A stretch of DNA of 64,000 nt. Origin: Bacteroidales bacterium. Lineage in GTDB: Bacteria > Bacteroidota > Bacteroidia > Bacteroidales > UBA932. Position numbers and translations under genes: made by a program. The stretch lies in contig JAFTDJ010000025.1 in the NCBI GenBank assembly GCA_017454265.1, forward strand, positions 20,633 through 84,632, in the 5' to 3' direction. Positions 42,590 through 49,751 of the stretch are shown in pieces; position 1 is the stretch's first letter; each line of letters starts with the position of its first letter. The notes beneath the pieces are model-generated. The model ran no database searches and was not told where the DNA came from. It saw nothing but the letters and a program-made list of their open reading frames with translations.

Positions 42590-43471
42590 ATGAGAAGACT
42601 GACGATAATAATTGCAACTGCGCTGCTGGGTATTCCGGTGGCGGGGCAAAGCATCTACCGGCAGCCCTCGGATGCCAGTCACCCGACCGCACCGCAGGTT
42701 CCGGCCTATGCCGTTTTCGCGGGAGACACTATCCGCTTCGATACGGCCGAGAAATACGAGCGTATGGACCGTGAACTCCTTGCGTTCACCTATATGCAGA
42801 GCAACTCCACCCTTATGCTGAAGCGCTCCGGACGGTGGTTTCCCTTCATCGAGGCCATGCTGAAGGATAACGGCATACCGGACGACTTCAAATACCTGTG
42901 CGCCATAGAGAGCAACCTGGACCCGAAGGCGGTTTCCGTGACGGGGGCCACGGGGCTGTGGCAGTTCACCAAGGTAACCGCGCGGGAATTCGGGATGGAA
43001 GTGAGCGCCGAGGTGGATGAACGCTACAACGAAGAGAAGGAGACTATCGGAGCCTGCGCCTACCTCAAACGCGCTTACGCAAAGTTCGGAGACTGGACGG
43101 CCGTGGCAGCCAGCTACAACTGCGGCATCGCGGGCGTCTCCAAACGCATGGAAGCGCAGAAGCAGAGCTCTTTCTTCGACCTGCTGCTGCCGGAAGAAAC
43201 GTCGCGATATGTTTACCGCATACTCGTGGCCAAGATGTTCTTCGAAAATCCCGAGGCGTTCGGATTCAATGTACCGGACCGTTATAAGCCCATGGAGATC
43301 AGCCGGAGCGTTCTGGTATCCGGAGAGATACCCAGTCTCGTAGATTTTGCCGCGCAGTACGGGGTGAGCTACGCACAGCTCAAGAGGGCCAATCTCTGGC
43401 TGCGTTCCGACAAGATCACCAATAAAGACAGGCGCACTTACCGCATACTCATTCCCAAACCTGCGCAATGA
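42590..43471 (+). CDS. Lytic transglycosylase (SLT family)
   Basis: 293 residues from ATG 42590 (MRRLTIIIATALLGIPVAGQ), which starts a signal peptide; a TTG start 13 codons earlier is rejected. Catalytic Glu107 lies in CAIESNLDPKAV, followed by the family signature TGATGLWQFTKVTAREFGME and AASYNCGIAGVSKRM. It cleaves peptidoglycan between MurNAc and GlcNAc with 1,6-anhydro product. A LysM-like C-terminal stretch (VDFAAQYGVSYAQLKRANLW) may bind glycan. It overlaps the sulfatase gene by ATGA. Confidence 0.9.
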   Translation: MRRLTIIIATALLGIPVAGQSIYRQPSDASHPTAPQVPAYAVFAGDTIRFDTAEKYERMDRELLAFTYMQSNSTLMLKRSGRWFPFIEAMLKDNGIPDDFKYLCAIESNLDPKAVSVTGATGLWQFTKVTAREFGMEVSAEVDERYNEEKETIGACAYLKRAYAKFGDWTAVAASYNCGIAGVSKRMEAQKQSSFFDLLLPEETSRYVYRILVAKMFFENPEAFGFNVPDRYKPMEISRSVLVSGEIPSLVDFAAQYGVSYAQLKRANLWLRSDKITNKDRRTYRILIPKPAQ

Positions 43472-45018
43472 ACAAGACAATAAAAACTGCAGCGGGTGCA
43501 CTGCTTCCTCTGCTGGCCGGATGCTCATCTCAGGAAGCTCCGCACAATCTTCCCAACATTCTTCTCATTGTCGCCGACGACCTCGGCATAGGCGATGTAA
43601 GCTGCTACGGTATGGGGCGGATCAACACTCCCAACCTGGATTCGCTTGCAAGCCTGGGAGTACGCTTCACAAACGCATACGCCACTTCGGCCACATCCAC
43701 ACCGAGCCGCTATGCGCTGTTTACCGGTCTCTACCCCTGGACCAATCCCGACGCCAGGATACTGCCGGGAGACGCCCCCCTGATTATTCCCACCGACATC
43801 CCTACGCTTCCCAAGATGCTGCAGGAAGCGGGCTACAGAACTTCCGCCATCGGCAAATGGCACCTTGGCATGGGAAACGGCAATCCGGACTGGAACGCGC
43901 CCATCAGTCCATGTGCCAACGACATCGGCTTTGACTATTCCTGCCTGATAGCCGCTACGAACGACCGCGTGCCCACGGTATATGTAGAAAACGGCCGCGT
44001 ACTGGGGTTGGAAGAAGACGATCCGCTGTTCGTGAGCTACGAGCATAATTTCGAAGGAGAGCCTACCGCCCTGAGCAATCCGGAGATGCTGCGGCTGGGC
44101 TGGCATCACGGGCACAACTGTTCCATCGTGAACGGTGTACCCCGGATAGGATACATGAAGGGCGGCAGGAACGCGATATGGAACGATGAAGACATGGCAG
44201 ACTACTTCTGCTGCCTCGTGAAAGGGGAAATCGACAGGCAGAAAAACAGCGGCCGCCCGTTCTTCATTTATTACGGCCTGCATGAGCCTCATGTGCCCAG
44301 ACTTCCCCACCAACGTTTCCAGGGTGCGACCGGATACGGCACCCGCGGCGATGCAATCGTTGAGGCCGACTGGTGCGTGGGAGAGGTACTCCGGCATCTG
44401 GACAAAGAAGGCCTGCTGGACAATACCCTGGTCGTGTTTACCAGCGACAACGGCCCCGTGCTGCAGGATGGTTACCTGGACGGGGCTGAAGACTTGGTTG
44501 CCGACCACACCCCGGCCGGAATATACCGCGGAGGCAAATACAGCCTCTTCGACGGCGGTACCCATATCCCCCTTATTGTCTATTGGAAAGGGCATACACG
44601 TGCCGGAGTCTCCAGGGCCTTCGTTTCCCAGCTGGACTTTTACGCCTCGGCAGCCCGACTCGCCGGACAGGAAGTGCCCGAAGGGCTGGACAGCAAGGAC
44701 CTTTCAAAGGCTTTCCTGGGGCGCGACGCCAAAGGCCGTGACGAACTGATTCTTGAGGCCAAGAGCCGACTTGCGCTCAAACAGGGCGATTACGTGCTCA
44801 TACCTCCGTACAAGGGGGCCAAAGTACGCAAGACTACGGGGACAGAACTGGGCAACTTCGAATCCTGGTCCCTGTTCAACCTGTCTGAAGACCCCCACCA
44901 GGAGCACGACCTGAGCATCGAGGAACCGCAGCGCCTGCAGCAGATGAAGGACGAGTTCTTCAGACTCGCCGGCAGCCATTACGACTACGATATCACCGCT
45001 CTGATGAATCAGAAATAG
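43468..45018 (+). CDS. Sulfatase (Ser-type formylglycine), lipoprotein
   Basis: 516 residues with lipoprotein signal LLPLLAGC (Cys19). Sulfatase S1 motifs: ADDLGIGDVSCYG (Asp37/38 metal), S77-TPSR81 as the C/S-x-P/A-x-R site to become formylglycine, GKWHLGMG (Lys131, His133) and TSDNGP. The Ser form needs an anaerobic radical-SAM maturase (anSME), which is not in this window. Substrate is likely a sulfated host glycan or polysaccharide. Its genomic neighbours (mnmA, transglycosylase) give no polysaccharide context. Its end overlaps the convergent oxidoreductase by 26 bases. Confidence 0.93.
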   Translation: MNKTIKTAAGALLPLLAGCSSQEAPHNLPNILLIVADDLGIGDVSCYGMGRINTPNLDSLASLGVRFTNAYATSATSTPSRYALFTGLYPWTNPDARILPGDAPLIIPTDIPTLPKMLQEAGYRTSAIGKWHLGMGNGNPDWNAPISPCANDIGFDYSCLIAATNDRVPTVYVENGRVLGLEEDDPLFVSYEHNFEGEPTALSNPEMLRLGWHHGHNCSIVNGVPRIGYMKGGRNAIWNDEDMADYFCCLVKGEIDRQKNSGRPFFIYYGLHEPHVPRLPHQRFQGATGYGTRGDAIVEADWCVGEVLRHLDKEGLLDNTLVVFTSDNGPVLQDGYLDGAEDLVADHTPAGIYRGGKYSLFDGGTHIPLIVYWKGHTRAGVSRAFVSQLDFYASAARLAGQEVPEGLDSKDLSKAFLGRDAKGRDELILEAKSRLALKQGDYVLIPPYKGAKVRKTTGTELGNFESWSLFNLSEDPHQEHDLSIEEPQRLQQMKDEFFRLAGSHYDYDITALMNQK

Positions 45019-46783
45019 GAAGGCCGGAAACGGCGGCGGCGGCAGCGGCGGCGCAGCGTATGCCGTCTATGGCGCTGGAGACTATGCCTCCGGAATAGCC
45101 GGCGCCTTCTCCTGCGGGATATACGCCCGGCAGGCCAATGGCTTCCATGGTTTCGGGATCCCGCGGAATACGAACTGGCGACGACGTTCTGGACTCGACG
45201 CCAAGCAGCAGGGCCGCATTGGTGTAGTAGCCCTTCATCTTTACCCGCGGGAATGCTTTCTGAAGGCGCTGAGCCACAATTGGAGGGAGGAGTTCGTGCA
45301 GCGGGGCGCTGATTACTCCGGGGTTGTACGAAGTGGGCGGCATCTTCTTGCTGAGGCGGCCGAGGCAGAAGTCTTCCATCCTTTGTGCGGGGGCAGCCAT
45401 GGGATTCTGCGACAGGTCTTTCTCGCCGCTGCAGCGCCGCTGTTCGCAGTAATCGAACATTGTTTTTTCTACTTCGCGTTGGAAGTCCAGCAGGCGGAAT
45501 GGGCTGTCGCCCTTCACGTCTTCGGGTTCTATCTGTACTACGACGCCGGCGTTGGCGAATTTGCCGTTGCGGGCGGAGTTGGACATGCCGTTGAGCACTA
45601 CCGTTCCGGGCTCGGTGGAGGATGGGACCAGTATGCCGCCGGGGCACATGCAGAAGGAAAATACGCCGCGGCCGTCCACCTGCTCCACAAAGGAGTATTC
45701 GGCTGCGGGGACGCCGGGTTTCCAGGTACCGTGGTACTGGTGGAAGTTGATTTTCTCCTGCGGGTGCTCTACGCGTACCCCGAGTGCGAAGCCCTTGGCT
45801 TCCAGGGGTACGCCATTGGCGTCCAGCATTTCGTAAACATCGCGGGCGGAGTGGCCGGTGGCGAGGATTACGCTGCATCCCCGGAATTCCCGGCCGTCTG
45901 CGGTTTTGACTGATATTTGTTCGGCTTCGCCCAGCTCGCGGGGATCGCCATCCGGCTGCATTCGATCCGAAGCGGCGGCAGTTTGCCCCTGAGCGGACTC
46001 CGCTTCGCTCCGGCCCCTCCCATCGCCATCTACGTCACCGCTGCGCGATAACTTGCTGTCGACGGGCCCCTCCCCCTGCCCGTGTCCGGGGGTGGACACG
46101 CCGTTCAGGGGCAACTGCCGCCCGCTGCCGCTGAGCGAAGCAGTAGAGTCTTGATAGTTTATGCTGACAACTTTGGCTCCAAAATAATACTCTCCGCCAT
46201 GTTCGATGATGCAGCGGCGGATATTCTCTACGACCGTCGGCAGCTTGTCGGAGCCGATGTGGGGGTGGGCGTCGATGAGTATGTCTTTGCTGGCGCCGAA
46301 GGCTACCAGTTGGTGGAGCACTTCGCGGTTGTCGCCACGCTTGGAGGAGCGGGTGTAGAGTTTGCCGTCGGAGAAGGCTCCGGCGCCGCCCTCGCCGTAG
46401 CAGTAGTTGGATTCGGGATTCACCACCCCCTCGCGGGAGAGGCGCGCCATGTCGAACTTGCGCTCGTGCACATCTTTGCCGCGCTCCAGCACGATGGGCT
46501 TGAGGCCCAGGGTGAGTAGTTTGAGGGCTGCGAACATACCTGCCGGGCCCGCGCCCACGACTATCACGGCCGGAGCGTCATGTACGTCTTGATATGGCGC
46601 CTGCACGTAGGTATCAGGCTCCTCCCCGGGGCCGTAAGCCTCGTACTGATAGCGCCATACAGGCTCTTTGCGGGCGTCGATGGAGCGTTTGCGCAGCACC
46701 CACTTCATCCCGGCCGCCTTGGCCTCGATTTCTTTCAACCTCGGCTCCCTGGTGAGCGGGCAAGTTATCTCGAATTCTTTCAT
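44993..46783 (-). CDS. FAD-dependent NAD(P)/FAD oxidoreductase with repeat-derived insertion
   Basis: 596 residues from ATG 46783 (MKEFEITCPLTREPRLKEIE); the long upstream reading through a hairpin region is rejected. N-terminal ~90 residues form a lead domain; then Rossmann VIVVGAGPAGMFAALKLL, a second dinucleotide motif VILATGHSARDVYEMLD and a C-terminal GVYPAGEGAGYSGGIVSSAI. This is the family annotated as FAD-dependent protein/uncharacterised dehydrogenase. Between about residues 230 and 300 there is a polar low-complexity insertion (HGQGEGPVDSKLSRSGDVDG and more), matching the repeat-rich DNA at 45960-46140, unlikely to be part of the fold. Promoter box 46791-46798. Confidence 0.85.
   Translation of the reverse strand: MKEFEITCPLTREPRLKEIEAKAAGMKWVLRKRSIDARKEPVWRYQYEAYGPGEEPDTYVQAPYQDVHDAPAVIVVGAGPAGMFAALKLLTLGLKPIVLERGKDVHERKFDMARLSREGVVNPESNYCYGEGGAGAFSDGKLYTRSSKRGDNREVLHQLVAFGASKDILIDAHPHIGSDKLPTVVENIRRCIIEHGGEYYFGAKVVSINYQDSTASLSGSGRQLPLNGVSTPGHGQGEGPVDSKLSRSGDVDGDGRGRSEAESAQGQTAAASDRMQPDGDPRELGEAEQISVKTADGREFRGCSVILATGHSARDVYEMLDANGVPLEAKGFALGVRVEHPQEKINFHQYHGTWKPGVPAAEYSFVEQVDGRGVFSFCMCPGGILVPSSTEPGTVVLNGMSNSARNGKFANAGVVVQIEPEDVKGDSPFRLLDFQREVEKTMFDYCEQRRCSGEKDLSQNPMAAPAQRMEDFCLGRLSKKMPPTSYNPGVISAPLHELLPPIVAQRLQKAFPRVKMKGYYTNAALLLGVESRTSSPVRIPRDPETMEAIGLPGVYPAGEGAGYSGGIVSSAIDGIRCAAAAAAAVSGLPISDSSER
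45974..46122. repeat. Inverted-repeat pair inside the oxidoreductase insertion
   Basis: Arms of about 22 bases at 45974-45995 (begins GGCGGCAGTTTGCCCC) and 46102-46122 (CGTTCAGGGGCAACTGCCGC...) are reverse complements with two differences (one extra T and one G/A). Their separation is 106 bp. The segment is coding and in frame within the oxidoreductase. Confidence 0.7.
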
Positions 46784-46790
46784 ACTGTTG

Positions 46791-46798
46791 CAAAAATA
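46791..46798 (-). promoter_or_regulatory. -7 box of the oxidoreductase gene
   Basis: TATTTTTG on the minus strand, seven bases before ATG 46783; an adjacent ATCGGA...TCCGAT inverted repeat lies at about 46808-46831. No -33 match. Confidence 0.45.
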
Positions 46799-46912
46799 GC
46801 AATAAAGAATCGGAAATATGAAAGAATCCGATGTGATATCCGCAGCAGCGAGCCGAAGTTGCCCCGAAGACCTTTCTGCGACGGAGCAGCTGCGGACGGC
46901 CTGGAATGACAA

Positions 46913-46998
46913 CTGATTCGGGAGTAAAATCATTACAATTGTTCCCGAAAGGCACATATTTAGCTGATTCGGGAGCAAAAGCGGCAGTTTTGCTCCCG
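46913..46998. repeat. Two tandem hairpin-forming repeats after the helicase gene
   Basis: Both copies open with CTGATTCGGGAG (46913 and 46964, 51 bp apart). Copy B has an 11-bp perfect stem CGGGAGCAAAA / TTTTGCTCCCG (46970-46980 and 46988-46998, loop GCGGCAG); copy A (46919-46947) has a shorter, imperfect stem. Copy B begins nine bases after the helicase stop but lacks a U-run, so it is REP-like or a stabiliser rather than a clear terminator. Confidence 0.7.
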
Positions 46999-47006
46999 GA
47001 AGGGGC

Positions 47007-49751
47007 TCAGGGCGTAACCTCCACCACCCGGTCTTCGGGGACATACCAGATGTAGCCGCGGACGGGGGTGCGGCCCATCTGGCGGTAGAGCTTCATGTAG
47101 CGGCGGACCTGCCACAGGTACGCTTCCTTTTCGGCGCCGAACTTATAGTCGATGATTACGGTGCTGCCGTTGGCAGTGGTCACCACGCGGTCGGGGCGGT
47201 GAAGGCTGCCGTCGGCGGCATAGACCGAGACCTCGTTGCGGGCGGCGCGGGCAGCGGAGAACCACTCAGGGTGGGCCTCCATGCGTGCCGTCAGCATAGC
47301 CCGTGCTTCCGCATCCATGCCCGGCGGCAGGTCGGCGGCAGAATCAGCCACAGCAAGAGCCGCATGCAGCTCGATGCCCCGCAGGCGCCCGGAGGCCTCG
47401 GCACCCGTGTGCCCGTCTTCGCCGAAGTAGTCGCAGGCGTCTTCCGATGCACGCAGGCGGCCGTCCAGCGGCACCGAAGCAAAGGATGCCTGCAGAGTCA
47501 TGCCGCCGGTTGCGGCTTTTCGCTGCATGGCGTTAAAATCGTACGGCTCCCCGTAACTCTGCTCCTCAAAGCATCCGCCCCACGCATAAAGCATTTCAGA
47601 GAAATTAGACCAGGCTATATCCTGGCCCTTCTTCAGCTTGGCAATCTTGTCTTTAGCCGGCATCTTGGCTATTACATGCAGGCTCTTGGAGGCCCTGGTG
47701 AGGGCTACATATACAAGGTTCAGGTTGTCTACCAGCTGCAGCTTCTTCTCCGCTTCCCAGTCGGTGGCAAAGAGGGTATTCTGCGACGAGCCGCTGAGCG
47801 GAACCGGATAAATGCCGTCCAGGTCGTGGCCGAGGGGCGTCCCGGCGCCGTCAAGCACACACCATCGTACTTCTTTCTGGCACAGGGGAACTTTTTCCGC
47901 AAAAGGGAATATGACATGCGGGAACTCCAGTCCCTTGGATTTATGTATCGTAAGAATGCGCACCGCATCGGCATTGTCTGGGGAACCGATAAAAATGTTC
48001 TCCTTCTCGTTCCACTGGCGGATGAAGGCCCGGAGATTGTTTCCGTTCACTTGTACCCATTCCTGAAGCCGGTCCATAAAAGTGCTCACGTACAACACCT
48101 CGGAGTCGAAAGTGGCAGGGTCGCTGCTTTCCAGTTCGCGCAGCAGGCATTCGCAAAAATCCACCAGCGAGTGATAGGTGTCTGGGAACTTGATACCGAT
48201 GGACGATGCGAAATAGCTGCCTATCACATTGTTGGGATCTTCGTAGTAATTGAGCAGCGCCACCAGCCGGCGCACGCTCACGGCCGACTTAAGGTCGAGC
48301 GAATCGTCGGAAATCACCGGTATGCCCTCCCCTATCAGCGCCTCCGCAAGCACCGCACCCTCCCTATGGCCGCGTACAAGGATCGCGATATCCCCGTACC
48401 GCGCACCATTTTCCCGCACGCTGCGCAGCGATTCCAGCACCGCGCCCACCTGGTCTGAGCAGAAACTCAGGCGCACATGGCCGGGCTGCGGCTCGTTGCA
48501 GCGGGGCGTCTGGCGAACGTTGGAATACATATCCTGAAGGCCTGTCTTGCCGGCGGCATACTCGAAAAAGCCGCTGTTGAACGCAACCACCGCACGGGCG
48601 CTGCGCCAGTTGTCGTCCGGTGCCTTTACGAACGCCTGCGGGAACTCTTTCTGCACCTCGCTGCCGAGCAGGCGCCAGTCGGAATCGCGCCAGCGGTATA
48701 TGCTCTGCTTCACGTCGCCCACAATCAGGTTCTCCCCTGCGCTGTCGGCATCGCGCAGCAGCGGCAGGAAATTCTCCCACTGCATGTGCGAGGTGTCCTG
48801 GAACTCATCCAGCAGATAATGGGCGTAACGGGTGCCCGTCTTCTCGTACACGAACGGAGCGTCGGAGCCGTCGATTATATCCCGCAGCAGAGTGTTGGAC
48901 TCGTCGAGCGGCAGCACGTTCTTCTCCGAGAGCAGTTTGCGGTATTCCTTGTCGAACTCGCGCGCCACGCCCAGCGAATACAGGCTGCTGCGCACGAGGC
49001 AGGCGGTAGAGTAGGCGGCGAACTCATTCTCAAAGAGTTCACGCACCCCGGGGGCGTCCAGGACCTTCTTAGCTGTAGGATAACTGATTGTTTCCCCCCG
49101 TTTGGGCTGGATTCCGAGGTCGGCCGCCTTGCGCTCGAAGTTTCTGATGTGCTGCGTACAACGTCTGCGCAGCTCGCCCAGGCGGGTTTTCGACCATGCA
49201 GCGTCAGTGTCTATCCCCGTACGGGAAAGCAGTTGGCGGAACTCCTCGCTCTTGAGCCGTTTGCCCATGTCGGCCAGGCCCTCATCGAGCCGGAAACGGC
49301 GGCTGCGCGCTATCTGGTCCATGGCGCCGGCGCGGAGCCAGTCGGTAAGGTCGGTCTGGTCTTCCGTGAGCGAATCAAGCACACGGTCTACGGCCTCGGC
49401 GATGAGCGAATCTTTGTCCAGCTCCACCTGCCAGGAATTCTGCTGCCCGAGCTCGCGGGCGAAGGAGCGGAGGGTCTGCTGGAAGAAACGGTCTATTGTG
49501 CTCACCCCGAACGCCCCGTAGTCGTGAAGTATACTCACCAGATAGTGGCGTGCCCTGCTGTCGGAATCAGCGGCCTGCGACAAGTCGCTCAGTATCCTGG
49601 CCTTCATCTCGGCGGTCGCCTTGTTGGTAAAAGTGACCGCCAGCAAATGCCTGTAAGCCCAGGGGTCGGCCGAGCTCAGGAGATAGTCCAGATATGTATG
49701 CGAGAGGGTGTATGTTTTACCGGAGCCCGCACTTGCCTTGATTACTTTCAT
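47007..49751 (-). CDS. AddA/UvrD-type helicase-nuclease subunit
   Basis: 914 residues from ATG 49751 (ATGA overlap with the AddB-like gene). Walker A IKASAGSGKTYTLSHTYL near the N-terminus, helicase motifs YLLDEFQDTSHMQWENFLPL and LVYVALTRASKSLHV, and a C-terminal PD-(D/E)XK RecB-like nuclease: HRPDRVV, IIDYKFG, LWQVRRYMKLYRQMG. It would process double-strand DNA breaks for recombination, together with the next gene. The split into an AddA-like and an AddB-like protein is the Gram-positive/Bacteroidetes alternative to RecBCD. Confidence 0.9.
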   Translation of the reverse strand: MKVIKASAGSGKTYTLSHTYLDYLLSSADPWAYRHLLAVTFTNKATAEMKARILSDLSQAADSDSRARHYLVSILHDYGAFGVSTIDRFFQQTLRSFARELGQQNSWQVELDKDSLIAEAVDRVLDSLTEDQTDLTDWLRAGAMDQIARSRRFRLDEGLADMGKRLKSEEFRQLLSRTGIDTDAAWSKTRLGELRRRCTQHIRNFERKAADLGIQPKRGETISYPTAKKVLDAPGVRELFENEFAAYSTACLVRSSLYSLGVAREFDKEYRKLLSEKNVLPLDESNTLLRDIIDGSDAPFVYEKTGTRYAHYLLDEFQDTSHMQWENFLPLLRDADSAGENLIVGDVKQSIYRWRDSDWRLLGSEVQKEFPQAFVKAPDDNWRSARAVVAFNSGFFEYAAGKTGLQDMYSNVRQTPRCNEPQPGHVRLSFCSDQVGAVLESLRSVRENGARYGDIAILVRGHREGAVLAEALIGEGIPVISDDSLDLKSAVSVRRLVALLNYYEDPNNVIGSYFASSIGIKFPDTYHSLVDFCECLLRELESSDPATFDSEVLYVSTFMDRLQEWVQVNGNNLRAFIRQWNEKENIFIGSPDNADAVRILTIHKSKGLEFPHVIFPFAEKVPLCQKEVRWCVLDGAGTPLGHDLDGIYPVPLSGSSQNTLFATDWEAEKKLQLVDNLNLVYVALTRASKSLHVIAKMPAKDKIAKLKKGQDIAWSNFSEMLYAWGGCFEEQSYGEPYDFNAMQRKAATGGMTLQASFASVPLDGRLRASEDACDYFGEDGHTGAEASGRLRGIELHAALAVADSAADLPPGMDAEARAMLTARMEAHPEWFSAARAARNEVSVYAADGSLHRPDRVVTTANGSTVIIDYKFGAEKEAYLWQVRRYMKLYRQMGRTPVRGYIWYVPEDRVVEVTP

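Noticed and set aside
46784-47044. 87-residue N-terminal extension of the FAD oxidoreductase
   Set aside because: It passes through the two hairpin repeats and the helicase 3' end; ATG 46783 with a -7 box directly upstream is better.
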